From NCBI GenBank assembly GCA_003661605.2, contig QMWL02000001.1:1-49468 (forward strand): a stretch of 49,468 nucleotides of DNA. Reading direction: 5' to 3'. Made by a program: the position numbers and the translations under genes. This stretch comes from an archaeon. Lineage in GTDB: Archaea > Thermoproteota > QMWL01. The notes beneath the pieces were generated by a model. The model was given only the letters and a program-made list of their open reading frames with translations, was not told the DNA's origin and ran no database searches. Below, in pieces: positions 1 through 8,698 of the stretch (position 1 is the stretch's first letter; the number at the start of each line of letters is the position of its first letter).

Positions 1-2
1 CC

Positions 3-1811
3 TACACAGGCGCCTTCGGTGCTAACGTTCGCTTCATCCTATACAGACTCCGACGCATCGCAGGGCCGCTTCAAGTAATCGGCGTCTCTGCAACCGTCCG
101 AAATCCCAGCGAGTTCGCCCAACAGCTCATTGACGCACCCGTCTACGTTGTCGAAGAACGAGGAGGTCGACGCAGCGCTCTACACGTAGTGGTCCTATAC
201 CCAGAGCTGCTCGGTCAAACCCGTTGCGTCCTCGATGTTGCCACACGCCTCGTTCGTGCTGGTCGAAAAACCCTCGTGTTCGCTAACACCCAACAGTATG
301 CTGAACGCCTCACTTACCTCGCACGAGAAGAGGGGCTTGCTAACGCAGACGTGCACCGGGGAGGTCTTCCGCCAGAACTCCGCCATCCTGTTGAGCGCGC
401 GTTTGCCGCCACCCCGCCCGCTATCAACCCGCTTTTTTGCACCACTACCCTAGAGCTGGGTATCGATATCGGTGATCTCGACGCCGTTGTTACTCTCATG
501 ACCAGCTACACACGCTTCCTGCATCGCGCAGGAAGAGCAGGACGCCGACCCAATCGAGAAGCAATCTGTGTTCTCGTTCTTAACCCAGAAGACCAGTTGG
601 GCTACTACTACAGACTTAACCCTCATGATTTCTTCTCTGATGTAGACCCTGCGTTCATAGCACCCAAGAACCGCTTTATCGCTGAACGGCAGCTAATCGC
701 TGCTGCCTCCGACAAACCACTGCGACCTTATGAAGTACCCGATGCCTTCAAACCAGTAGTTGAAGACTTGCTATCGCGTAACCTCCTGCGCCGCACCCCC
801 TCCGCCTTCCTGCCCACGCGTGAGGGTAGACGACTTCTTAGGAGGTACAACATCCGCGGGTCAGGCTCTCGTGTAACCATCTACTGTGGCGATCAAGTGC
901 TGGGCGAACGCGAGCTACCCATTGCCATAAACGAGCTATTTCCAGGAGCGATATACCTGATACGCGGTCGCTTCTACCGTGTAGAGCAACTAAACCTATC
1001 GCGAGACGGCGAAACTGGCATCGCTATCCTCAAACCGGATCCGCAGGCTAAAGGACATGAGACACGCGCTCTAGCTACAGAAACGATCGAGTACTTCCGT
1101 CCACTAACTGAGCCAAGGTACGCGTGGAAAACCCTCGTAGCCTACGGGGAGATGCGAATCAGAATATCGGTACACGGATTTGTTGAAAGAGACCTCAGAA
1201 CTGGCACCGTTCGTCGAGCCGCTCGGTTTGAATCCCCCACTTCTTACTGCTTTGATACACTTGGTCTGGTCTTTCGTGCACCCCCGCCCGTTGCAGCTTA
1301 CAACGATCGAGCAATAGAACGGCTTTCACGAGAACATCGCATGCCAGAACACGCCATACCTCGTAGCATTTTAGAGGCAGTCTCTCTTCGCGACCTACTT
1401 GGGTTGGGCGGTGCGTTTCACGCTGTTGAACACAGCCTCATAGAAACAAACAAGCCTCTTACAGGAGGCGGAGAAGTAGGTGGGCTAAGCCTCGGCACAA
1501 CAGGCGTTATCGTCATTCACGATGCAGTACGCGGCGGCTCCGGCGCTGCTGAACTTCTCTTCCGACACTTCGAAGAAGCCGTTCGCCGCAGCCTCTTTGT
1601 ACTCTCCCACTGCATATGCAAACGACTCGCAGGATGCCCCCGCTGTACACACTCCTTCAAGTGCGGGAGTCGAAACTACCCACTCTTCCGACTCGGTGCT
1701 TTAGAGTCGCTCCTGCAGGTCCGCAACCATGTGCCTTCTGAATTCGACTTCTCAGAGTTCTTAGGCATGGAGGGACTAGTCGACCTACCTACGCGCTCCT
1801 ATGCGGCGTAG
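3..1811 (+). CDS. DEAD/DEAH-box helicase with DUF1998-type C-terminus (5' truncated by window edge)
   Basis: The frame is open from the window edge: before the first ATG-like start it already encodes helicase sequence (VIGVSATVRNP, motif III-like SAT), so the true start lies upstream. It continues with the RecA2 lobe (FCTTTLELGIDIGD, then HRAGRAGRR as motif VI). The C-terminal third carries the zinc-binding DUF1998-type module, with cysteines in CICKRLAGCPRC and FKCG. This domain order is that of MrfA/YprA- and Hrq1-like superfamily 2 helicases, which unwind DNA in repair; archaeal members are poorly characterised. The Walker A motif would be outside the window. The 3' end overlaps the convergent NcsA gene by 27 bp. 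The family call is firm; the specific substrate is not known. Confidence 0.9.
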   Translation, partial: YTGAFGANVRFILYRLRRIAGPLQVIGVSATVRNPSEFAQQLIDAPVYVVEERGGRRSALHVVVLYPELLGQTRCVLDVATRLVRAGRKTLVFANTQQYAERLTYLAREEGLANADVHRGGLPPELRHPVERAFAATPPAINPLFCTTTLELGIDIGDLDAVVTLMTSYTRFLHRAGRAGRRPNREAICVLVLNPEDQLGYYYRLNPHDFFSDVDPAFIAPKNRFIAERQLIAAASDKPLRPYEVPDAFKPVVEDLLSRNLLRRTPSAFLPTREGRRLLRRYNIRGSGSRVTIYCGDQVLGERELPIAINELFPGAIYLIRGRFYRVEQLNLSRDGETGIAILKPDPQAKGHETRALATETIEYFRPLTEPRYAWKTLVAYGEMRIRISVHGFVERDLRTGTVRRAARFESPTSYCFDTLGLVFRAPPPVAAYNDRAIERLSREHRMPEHAIPRSILEAVSLRDLLGLGGAFHAVEHSLIETNKPLTGGGEVGGLSLGTTGVIVIHDAVRGGSGAAELLFRHFEEAVRRSLFVLSHCICKRLAGCPRCTHSFKCGSRNYPLFRLGALESLLQVRNHVPSEFDFSEFLGMEGLVDLPTRSYAA

Positions 1812-2708
1812 TAATCGGCAAAACGCACACAGGTCGCCCGTGGTCGGATAGCCGCACTCCTTGCAAGCACGCACCTCCTCTTCACCAAATCTGCTTTCCA
1901 GTATTGGAAGACAGCGCGCGATAAAGCCGCGCACCATCATCATAGTAATCCCAGGGCTTCGCTTCTCTACGATCTCTAGAAAGCGCCCCACAACCTTTGT
2001 TGGCTCTTCTGCCCCGTAAGGACAGCGTATGTCCGCATACCTGATGCCCAAAAACCGTGCGTACGCCGCAATGTCGTGCTCGGGCGTTTCTAGAAGCGGA
2101 CGGATTCGAGCCACTAGGCCAGCGCGAGCAAGTAACATAGGCTTCAACCGAGCAAGATATGCGTAGTTCGCATGAACGACATTATTTACGATAAACACAG
2201 CGAAGTCGTTCAAGTGGTGTCCCGTAGCCAGCTTTGTAACTCCCATTTCCAACGCCATCTTGTTCAAGACGTACCGGCGAACTAGTCCGCACACCGCGCA
2301 TTGAGGACGTCGCACGCGCTTCGCAGCCTCCTCCACCGTAAACCCATACTCTTTCTTCAAAGAAAGCACACGATACACTAACCCTAGCTCGCGAAACGCC
2401 TCCACTACCCGTTGCAAGCACACACGCGAATAGTTCTCTGCCGAAATCCCCAGGTCAATGTGAAGACCGCACACTTCAAACCCCACCCGCTCACCCAATC
2501 GACTCAGTACATACAGCGCCACCATGCTATCCTTACCACCTGAAACCGCCACCCCTATCCGATCCCCCTCCCTAACCATACCATAGCGCCGAAGCGTTCG
2601 TTCAACCCGCCGCTCAAAGAACTCCAGAAAGTGCTCTCTGCACAACCACAAGTTCGCATAACGCAACCGAACCGCTGCCTCTTTACCACACACTCGGCAA
2701 GTAGCCAC
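1785..2708 (-). CDS. ncsA: tRNA 2-thiouridine synthesis protein NcsA/TtuA/Ncs6 family
   Basis: A PP-loop ATPase of 307 residues that adenylates a tRNA uridine before sulfur insertion. Visible parts are an N-terminal zinc site (C4, C7, C23, H26), the PP-loop SGGKDS at 56-61, the CxxC pair C137/C140 plus a later Cys in IRCPYG that together hold the 4Fe-4S cluster in TtuA-type enzymes, and a C-terminal zinc site (C282, C285, C294, C297). This is the complete TtuA/Ncs6 architecture, acting on U54 or the wobble U34 depending on lineage; which one here cannot be told. The start is GTG. It is divergent from pelota with about 60 bp between starts. In TtuA/Ncs6 systems a ubiquitin-like sulfur carrier is needed; none is encoded nearby. 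Confidence 0.93.
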   Translation of the reverse strand: MATCRVCGKEAAVRLRYANLWLCREHFLEFFERRVERTLRRYGMVREGDRIGVAVSGGKDSMVALYVLSRLGERVGFEVCGLHIDLGISAENYSRVCLQRVVEAFRELGLVYRVLSLKKEYGFTVEEAAKRVRRPQCAVCGLVRRYVLNKMALEMGVTKLATGHHLNDFAVFIVNNVVHANYAYLARLKPMLLARAGLVARIRPLLETPEHDIAAYARFLGIRYADIRCPYGAEEPTKVVGRFLEIVEKRSPGITMMMVRGFIARCLPILESRFGEEEVRACKECGYPTTGDLCAFCRLLRRIGARR

Positions 2709-2771
2709 TACGTACGTGATTATGCACCTTAAGGAAGCTTCTCCTTGGCCGCGTGTGAAGCTAGAAACGTT

Positions 2772-3890
2772 ATGACGCTCTCAAAACCTATTGTTAAATC
2801 GGTGGTATCTATCAGTCGGTGTTTGAAGATACTTGAATCGGATCTGAAGCACGGCGCGCTTAAACTGGTGGTAGAGTTCCCTGAGGACGTGCGTGATCTG
2901 TGGTTGCTCATTCGACCCGGTGATCTGGTTTTTGCTCGTACACGGCGGAGCGTAAAGATTGGCGGCGCGCGAGCAGAACGACGTCCGATGGTACTCGGTA
3001 TTCGCATAGAGAAGGTTGATCTGGAGTTAGATGCTTGCTGTTTACGCCTACTGGGGCGTGTAGAGCATCATCCAGAGGGGTTTGAAGTGAAGGGCTACCA
3101 TGCGTTTTCCGTGCGACCAGGTAGCGTTGTAACGATCGTTAAAGATCGGTGGACCGACACAGACCTTCAGCGTCTTAAACGCGCTATTGAACGGCGGGAA
3201 GTTCCACCCATTTACATTCTCGCAATCGACGACAGCGACTACGCCTTAGCCATAGTTCAAGAAAACCGAACTTCCATCGTTGATGCTGGTTCGCTTCCTC
3301 CCGCTACGGAATACGTAGATTTGGTGAAGCGCGCCGGTTTTCTAATAGATCGGATCAGTGAACTGGTTAAGCAGCGCGCCGGCCCCGTTGTCGTCGGGGG
3401 ACCTGCAATTCTCGTGGATGCAGTTTTCAAAGCGGTGCGTGAAAACCTTCCCTCTTCCGTTCCCGTCATAAAAACAGGTCTCAGCTCAGGTGGTGAGGCT
3501 GGCGTATACGAAGCTCTTCGACGTCAAGAGGTTCGACAAGCTCTCGCAGAGCATAGGGCTCTCATGGAGCAACAGCTTGTGGAGGAGTTTCTTGCTGCTC
3601 TACGTCGCGGTGAGCCCATCGCTTATGGAATCGATCTCGTTGAGCAAGCTGCTCTATCAGGAGCAGTAAAACACCTTCTCGTCTCCAACACACTCTTCAC
3701 GAAGCCAGAAATTCTCCCCCGGCTTCTATCGATCCTAGATGCTGTCGAACAGCATCGTGGCGCGGTTACTTTCATCACAATGCATCGTGAAGCGATTCAG
3801 ACCTTAGATGGCTTCGGAGGCCTGTTAGCGTACCTCCGCTACCCCTTACCCTCTACGTATGCGGGCACAGGTTCTGGTAACTCAATTTGA
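2772..3890 (+). CDS. pelA: mRNA surveillance / ribosome rescue factor pelota (Dom34)
   Basis: Archaeal pelota, an eRF1 paralogue that with aEF1A (or ABCE1) splits stalled ribosomes. The N-terminal Sm-like domain is recognised by ILESDLKHG followed by LIRPGDLVFARTRR; the central domain contains IYILAIDDSDYALAIV, and the C-terminal domain contains the YGIDLVEQAALSGAVKHLLVSN stretch. The GGQ motif of release factors is absent, as expected for pelota. The start is uncertain: ATG at 2772 gives an extra N-terminal stretch of 17 residues, whereas TTG at 2823 would give MKILESDLKHG, which matches where family members begin and a length near 355. The 3' end overlaps the convergent methyltransferase by 52 bp. 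Confidence 0.95.
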   Translation: MTLSKPIVKSVVSISRCLKILESDLKHGALKLVVEFPEDVRDLWLLIRPGDLVFARTRRSVKIGGARAERRPMVLGIRIEKVDLELDACCLRLLGRVEHHPEGFEVKGYHAFSVRPGSVVTIVKDRWTDTDLQRLKRAIERREVPPIYILAIDDSDYALAIVQENRTSIVDAGSLPPATEYVDLVKRAGFLIDRISELVKQRAGPVVVGGPAILVDAVFKAVRENLPSSVPVIKTGLSSGGEAGVYEALRRQEVRQALAEHRALMEQQLVEEFLAALRRGEPIAYGIDLVEQAALSGAVKHLLVSNTLFTKPEILPRLLSILDAVEQHRGAVTFITMHREAIQTLDGFGGLLAYLRYPLPSTYAGTGSGNSI

Positions 3891-4486
3891 TACTCACGAA
3901 CGCCCAGTAGGTCAGCGAGTCCTGGCGTCAGTAGAGGATGGTGGTTAACACAAGGGTATGCGAAGGGTAGTAGCACTTCATGCTCGCAGGTTCCTCGTTT
4001 ACCTCTGAACCGCACCCACGGATACACTTTGATCTTGCTAAGAGACCTCCCCTCACATACTTGCATTGCGATAAAGACCGCGCCATCTATTGAGAACTGA
4101 TAAGGACCTAAGTGAGCTGTAGAAGCCTCAGGTATGCGCTTTGTGATTAGTTGGTACGTTCGCCTGCGTGGGGGATTATCGCCTAGAATCCCTCCTACTA
4201 TAAGAACGCGGTTTCGACATAGTTCGGGAGTTAGCGGTCTCTTAGCCTGCGGGTCCAGAATCACTATGTCTGCTATATCCTTCCACTCTGTGACACTAGT
4301 AGCTGTTACAGTACCGAGCCTACTTAGTATGCGCCGATCCTCCTCTCGGCGAACATTCGCAAACACGATTCGCTTCGCTAGTTTCGCAGCATGTTGATAT
4401 TCCAGTAGTAGCCACGAGCCCAGCTCGGCTTCGCAGTGCTCGATCACTATCTGCAACAGCGTACCCTCTACACGTTTAACTACCAT
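3839..4486 (-). CDS. SPOUT-class SAM-dependent methyltransferase, Sfm1/DUF431 family
   Basis: This 215-residue protein resembles the COG2428/PF04252 family. Recognisable pieces are the N-terminal IVIEHCEAELGSWLLLEY, the central VLIVGGILGDNPP (a SPOUT knot glycine-rich loop) and the C-terminal LPFAYPCVNHHPLLTPGL. The yeast member Sfm1 is a SPOUT-fold arginine methyltransferase for ribosomal protein uS3; archaeal members have been labelled RNA methyltransferases without direct proof, so the substrate is open. It starts with ATG, 26 bp from the divergent DNA glycosylase, so the two promoters must overlap or lie inside each other's coding sequence. Its 3' end overlaps pelota by 52 bp; both products relate to translation. 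Confidence 0.85.
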   Translation of the reverse strand: MVVKRVEGTLLQIVIEHCEAELGSWLLLEYQHAAKLAKRIVFANVRREEDRRILSRLGTVTATSVTEWKDIADIVILDPQAKRPLTPELCRNRVLIVGGILGDNPPRRRTYQLITKRIPEASTAHLGPYQFSIDGAVFIAMQVCEGRSLSKIKVYPWVRFRGKRGTCEHEVLLPFAYPCVNHHPLLTPGLADLLGVREYQIELPEPVPAYVEGKG

Positions 4487-4512
4487 AAGCCTATGCTCAG
4501 CGCGTTAGCAGC

Positions 4513-5499
4513 ATGGAACCACTACATCTCATCGCCAAGACTGTAGTTCGAGTTCAGCCTCCTTATCGATTCGATCTAACCGCTGCAGCGTACAGCTTCC
4601 CGTGGCAATTTGATGGACACCGCCTACTACTCGCTTCGTGGGAGGAGGGACTAGCTACCGTTGCTGAAGTCGGACCACAGCAGGAAGAGTGGCTTCCTAT
4701 CTCTATCTATGCCAACGTGCAGCTTAGCGGTCGCGAGCTTCGCCGCATGGTGCAAGACCTTGTTTTTGGAATAGGCGCGAAGGAGGATCTCACTTCCTTC
4801 TATCGCAAGATTCGAAACGACCCACTCCTTAGGGATGTAGTAAATAGGTTTCACGGTATGCACATGCGCGCACGCCCAGACCTCTGGGAGGCTCTCATTA
4901 TCGCAATTCTCAACCAGAATACAAGCTTCGTGAGAGGCTGGTCCATGATCGCTAACCTGTACGCAAGCCTCGGGCATAGACTACTCCTCCCTGATGGTCG
5001 CAAAACGATCGCTCTTCCACGACCTGGTGAAGTTCTCGAAGCAGGACCCTCTGCTTTGAAGAAGTGTGGTGTTGGTTACCGCGCGCAGACACTCATCGCC
5101 GTAGCTGAGGCCTTAGAACAGGACCAGATTCAAACCGGCCACCTTCGCCGCGCTTCTGACCATAAGGCTCTCGAGGAGCTGCTTAGCATTCGTGGAATAG
5201 GCGCTTACAGCGCTTCTCTAGCTCTGCTTATCGCGCACCGTCGCTATCGCATGCTTCCGATCGACCGCTGGCTTACGCGAATAATCCCCCACTTCTACCA
5301 CATACCCAAACCCGTCCTCACGCGTAAGGAACTCGATGAGTTCGCTACGCGTCGATGGGGAAATTGGCGAGGCCTATCTGTGTTCTTCATGACGATCGTA
5401 ACGGAGGCCCGTACTGCAAGGGAGCTTCTGGGACAAAGGAAGCCTCTATCTAGATTAACGCCCTTGACGCTCTGGCAGCGCTTGCCCGCTACCAGTTAA
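4513..5499 (+). CDS. HhH-GPD superfamily DNA glycosylase (AlkA/OGG-like)
   Basis: A base-excision-repair glycosylase of 328 residues. Residues 1-110 form an N-terminal domain like that of AlkA/OGG1; the helical core follows (LWEALIIAILNQNTS near 120-135). The helix-hairpin-helix is SIRGIGAYSA at about 225-234 and the catalytic aspartate is D251 in LPIDRW. The position that is lysine in bifunctional glycosylase/lyases such as OGG1 is tyrosine here (Y232), as expected of a monofunctional glycosylase. No C-terminal Fe-S cysteines are present, which excludes MutY/Nth. The damaged base it removes (alkylated purine or other) cannot be determined. ATG start; the 3' end overlaps the adenosyltransferase gene by 11 bp. 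Confidence 0.85.
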   Translation: MEPLHLIAKTVVRVQPPYRFDLTAAAYSFPWQFDGHRLLLASWEEGLATVAEVGPQQEEWLPISIYANVQLSGRELRRMVQDLVFGIGAKEDLTSFYRKIRNDPLLRDVVNRFHGMHMRARPDLWEALIIAILNQNTSFVRGWSMIANLYASLGHRLLLPDGRKTIALPRPGEVLEAGPSALKKCGVGYRAQTLIAVAEALEQDQIQTGHLRRASDHKALEELLSIRGIGAYSASLALLIAHRRYRMLPIDRWLTRIIPHFYHIPKPVLTRKELDEFATRRWGNWRGLSVFFMTIVTEARTARELLGQRKPLSRLTPLTLWQRLPATS

Positions 5500-5995
5500 T
5501 TCCGATACGATTGTAGGTTTCACGCGGATACTTTACCTCCACAATCATGTTTACCACGTCCGCCCTGTCAATAAGTTCAGGTGGAGCATACCTCCCTGTT
5601 ATCACTACATCAGTTCCCTCCGGTACTTCGTCGAGAAGCTTGAGAACCTCCTCGGTGCTAACAAGCCCCACGTAGCAAGCAAGAGCTAGCTCATCCAGCA
5701 CCAGTAGATGTGGTCGTCGCTTCAGGCATTCTCGCGCAAAGAGCAAGCCTTTACGTGCCAGATCCCGATCCTCTTCGCTTGGATTCTCTAAGTCAACGAA
5801 CTCTGGACGACCAAACTGGTAAATTTCGTACTCTGGAGCAAGACGCTCCCGTATTTTGTACTCACCAATGTCCTTCCGTCCCTTCATGAACTGAATGACA
5901 ATAACTTTCAATCCATGTCCCACGCATCGTAAAGCAAGCCCTAACGCGTTTGTGGTCTTACCCGCCCCCCTGCCTATATACAGGAAAACGACCAC
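5489..5995 (-). CDS. cobA: cob(I)alamin adenosyltransferase, CobA/BtuR type
   Basis: This enzyme transfers the adenosyl group of ATP to cob(I)alamin, giving adenosylcobalamin. The 168 residues hold an N-terminal P-loop (GRGAGKTTNALG), the IQFMKG segment, a PEF/DLENPSEED stretch and the Walker-B-like LLVLDELALA followed by VVITGRYAPPELI, all typical of CobA/CobO. It lies 49 bp downstream of the ribonucleotide reductase on the same strand. Because that reductase belongs to the adenosylcobalamin-dependent class, the pair likely forms an enzyme-plus-cofactor-supply unit. It starts with ATG and its 3' end overlaps the glycosylase by 11 bp. Confidence 0.93.
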   Translation of the reverse strand: MVVFLYIGRGAGKTTNALGLALRCVGHGLKVIVIQFMKGRKDIGEYKIRERLAPEYEIYQFGRPEFVDLENPSEEDRDLARKGLLFARECLKRRPHLLVLDELALACYVGLVSTEEVLKLLDEVPEGTDVVITGRYAPPELIDRADVVNMIVEVKYPRETYNRIGINW

Positions 5996-6044
5996 ATGAA
6001 AGGTATAGTGCTACAATAAAACTGCTTTCTATTCCTCGATTAGG

Positions 6045-8405
6045 TCACGCGCACACAGGACACGCACGTTCAGCACCTACATCTAGTTCCAAGTATCCTG
6101 ATTCAGGAGCGGGCGCTCCTCCCACGTAGAGTACTTGCTCGCCCTTACTCCCATACCTGTAGACGGTAATGCCCTTGCATTTCAGCTTGTACGCTAGGAG
6201 AAACGCTCTCTTGACATCCTCAGGAGCTGCTTCGTAGGGTAGGTTTATCGTTTTCGAAACCGCGTTGTCTGTGAACTCCTGAAACGCTGCTTGCATACGC
6301 ACATGCCACTCGACATCGATTTCAAGCGCTGTCTTAAACACCTGTCGTGCCCACTCAGGAACCTCAGCTCCTCTAAGCGTTCCCGTTTTCGCTATTTGAC
6401 GCATCAGCTCTTCACTATAGAAGCCCTCCTCCTTCGCAATCTCTTCAAAAACAGCATTAGTTTCAAACAAGCGTGCACCACCGAGAACCCGTCTAACAAA
6501 CGAGAGTGCAAAAACAGGTTCTATACCGCTTGAAGTGCCTGCAATTATACTAATGGTGCCTGTGGGCGCTATTGTTGTCGTTGTTGCATTCCTAATTCCA
6601 TACCTCCTAACCTCTTCACGTATTCGATTCCAGTCCAAAGAATACTGTTTCTCCTCGTCATCCGCTTCAAAAGGCATACGCCCCTTCTCATAAACCGACC
6701 CCTTGAACGCTGGGAAGGGACCTCGCCTCTTTGCTAACTCAATTGATGCAAGTTTACTGTGGTAGTTTATGAACTCCATAATACGCCGTGCCAAGCGAAG
6801 CGCTTCCTCACTATCATAGGGTATGCGTAGCTTGAAGAGTAGCTCCGCCCACCCCATCACTCCTAACCCTATCTTTCTAGTGCGTAACGTAGCTTCCTCG
6901 ATCGCTGGTACTGGGTAGTTGTTAGCATCGATTACATTATCTAGAAAGTGCGTAGCGATGTGGACAACTTCCCTCAGCTTTCGCCAATCTACCTCATACC
7001 GTCCATCTGGGGTCTTCTTTACCATCAGGGAGAGGTTTATCGACCCCAGGTTGCATGATTCGTGAGGAAGTAGCGGTTGTTCTCCACAAGGGTTAGTTGC
7101 CTCTATCTTACCCAGATGCGGCGTTGGATTGTGCTTATTGATGTGATCGATGAATAGAAGTCCTGGATCCCCAGTCCTCCAAGCGTTGAACACAATAATA
7201 TCGAAAAGGCTCCGTGCCTTGACTCTCCGAACGGTCTCCTTTGTCCTCGGGTTTACAAGAGCGTAATCATCGTCATTTTCAACAGCCTTCATGAAAGCAT
7301 CGTCTACAGCAACCGAGATGTTGAAGTTCTGGAAAGATACCAAGTCTGCTTTCGCCTGAATAAACTCCTCAATATCTGGATGGCTGATGTGAAGTACCCC
7401 CATGTTAGCACCCCGCCGCTTCCCTCCTTGCTTAATCACCTCCGTTACTACATCGAAAATACGCATGAACGAAACAGGTCCCGATGCGACCCCTTTTGTA
7501 GTTCCCACGATGTCTCCTCTGGGTCGTAAGCGAGAGAAAGAAAAACCAGTCCCTCCTCCACTTTTTTGAACAAGGGCCATTTCCTTTATTGCCTCAAAGA
7601 TGCTATCTATAGAATCGTCAACTGGAATAACAAAACACGCGCTAAGTTGTCCTAGTGGGGCACCTGCATTCATCAGCGTAGGCGAGTTCGGGAGGAAGTA
7701 CCTGTTGAGCATGACCTGCGTAAACGTATCTATCGTTTCCTCATATAGACGATCCCATTCCTCATCTAGTATCTGAAGAAGCTGATTAAAGTCGACTTTC
7801 ATGTACCCCTGTTGACCTAATCTATTGTAAGCTCGCTTAAGCATTTTCAGATCATATTCATTTATTTTTGCACGCTTTAACTTATAAGTAACCTCTCCTG
7901 CTCGTCGAGATGGTTGTTTACCCTCTTTATCGTAAACTCGCTCGTGGTATATCACATCAACTAATCCAATGTGTCGTGCTACTCGTTCAACCATCTGTTT
8001 GGGGGTCTCGATAATTTTACCCCTCTCATCTCTCAGTAAGTACCGGCTTCTGAGTACAGTAATGGCATTTACAGTAAGCTTCATGTCATCGACAACTCCT
8101 AAGAATCGCTTTATCTCGCGAATTTCGCTTCTTTTCTGTCTGTATAATATGTACGCTTTAGCAACTTCATAGAGCCCGTTTTTCACAAGAACTTGCTCAA
8201 CGGTGTCCTGTATCTCCTCAACATGTGGTCTTTTCTCTACGAAACGCTGCTCTAGACTCTCAACTACCTGATCTGCTAGCCTCTCTGCTAGCTGCTGATC
8301 GTCTCTCCCTGTGGCGCAAAGTGCTTTGTAGATAGCACGTACAATGCGCGCTCGATCGAAGGGAACGATTCGCCCATCTCGTTTTACAACCTCTTGTATC
8401 ACCAT
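6045..8405 (-). CDS. nrdJ: adenosylcobalamin-dependent (class II) ribonucleoside-diphosphate reductase
   Basis: This 786-residue enzyme makes deoxyribonucleotides. An N-terminal ATP-cone (about 1-95, VVKRDGRIVPFDRARIVRAI) is followed by the barrel with SACFVIPVDDS, the KSGGGTGFSFS motif and the active-site loop NPCGEQ with C440; the two cysteines of the redox pair lie in the S-A-C and ESCNLGS stretches. LRTRKIGLGVMGWAE and APTGTISIIAGTSSGIEP are class II signatures. The C-terminus ends CPVCA, a single CxxC pair at the extreme end like NrdA rather than the longer double-CxxC tail common in NrdJ. The downstream sequence meets another stop quickly, so this is not an obvious frameshift. Neighbours are the winged-helix protein upstream (38 bp) and CobA downstream. 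Confidence 0.96.
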   Translation of the reverse strand: MVIQEVVKRDGRIVPFDRARIVRAIYKALCATGRDDQQLAERLADQVVESLEQRFVEKRPHVEEIQDTVEQVLVKNGLYEVAKAYILYRQKRSEIREIKRFLGVVDDMKLTVNAITVLRSRYLLRDERGKIIETPKQMVERVARHIGLVDVIYHERVYDKEGKQPSRRAGEVTYKLKRAKINEYDLKMLKRAYNRLGQQGYMKVDFNQLLQILDEEWDRLYEETIDTFTQVMLNRYFLPNSPTLMNAGAPLGQLSACFVIPVDDSIDSIFEAIKEMALVQKSGGGTGFSFSRLRPRGDIVGTTKGVASGPVSFMRIFDVVTEVIKQGGKRRGANMGVLHISHPDIEEFIQAKADLVSFQNFNISVAVDDAFMKAVENDDDYALVNPRTKETVRRVKARSLFDIIVFNAWRTGDPGLLFIDHINKHNPTPHLGKIEATNPCGEQPLLPHESCNLGSINLSLMVKKTPDGRYEVDWRKLREVVHIATHFLDNVIDANNYPVPAIEEATLRTRKIGLGVMGWAELLFKLRIPYDSEEALRLARRIMEFINYHSKLASIELAKRRGPFPAFKGSVYEKGRMPFEADDEEKQYSLDWNRIREEVRRYGIRNATTTTIAPTGTISIIAGTSSGIEPVFALSFVRRVLGGARLFETNAVFEEIAKEEGFYSEELMRQIAKTGTLRGAEVPEWARQVFKTALEIDVEWHVRMQAAFQEFTDNAVSKTINLPYEAAPEDVKRAFLLAYKLKCKGITVYRYGSKGEQVLYVGGAPAPESGYLELDVGAERACPVCA

Positions 8406-8443
8406 GCTTTGTTTGTAGGACTTCCTCCTTTTAACAAGTGCGT

Positions 8444-8698
8444 TTAACTATACATAGAGAGAACTCGCAGAACGCCTGAAGGAGATAGATAGTACCGCTT
8501 TACCATCCTTTCACGCGTTGTACAGACAAGACCTGCCTTTTCGAGGTTTCTCAGTAGTGCTTCCACCTCTTCCACAGCTCCTCCGTAGTGTAGGGCAATT
8601 TCCTCTGCAGTAAGCGCCCTGTCAACTGTTATGCTGTTCAAGTTATTGAGAACGCAAAGGAGGCGAAACTCGGGGTCCTCGGGCTTTCTAAAGCTCAT
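8444..8698 (-). CDS. small winged-helix-like protein
   Basis: This 84-residue protein has the pattern of a single winged-helix domain: an ALTAEEIALHYGGAVEEVEALLRNLEKAGLV helix-turn-helix, then a likely wing (RMVKRYYLSPSG). No cofactor or membrane motif is visible, and no specific family was recognised. Its ATG overlaps the stop of the upstream glycosyltransferase (ATGA), so the two are translationally coupled, and it is followed after 38 bp by nrdJ. It might be a regulator of this unit, as an NrdR substitute or a regulator of the sugar-transfer gene; both ideas are inference. Confidence 0.7.
   Translation of the reverse strand: MSFRKPEDPEFRLLCVLNNLNSITVDRALTAEEIALHYGGAVEEVEALLRNLEKAGLVCTTRERMVKRYYLSPSGVLRVLSMYS

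Noticed and set aside
6018..6050. Frameshift at the NrdJ C-terminus
   Set aside because: The protein ends in a natural CxxC pair (CPVCA) as in NrdA-type tails, and downstream frames show no continuation of the family's longer tail.
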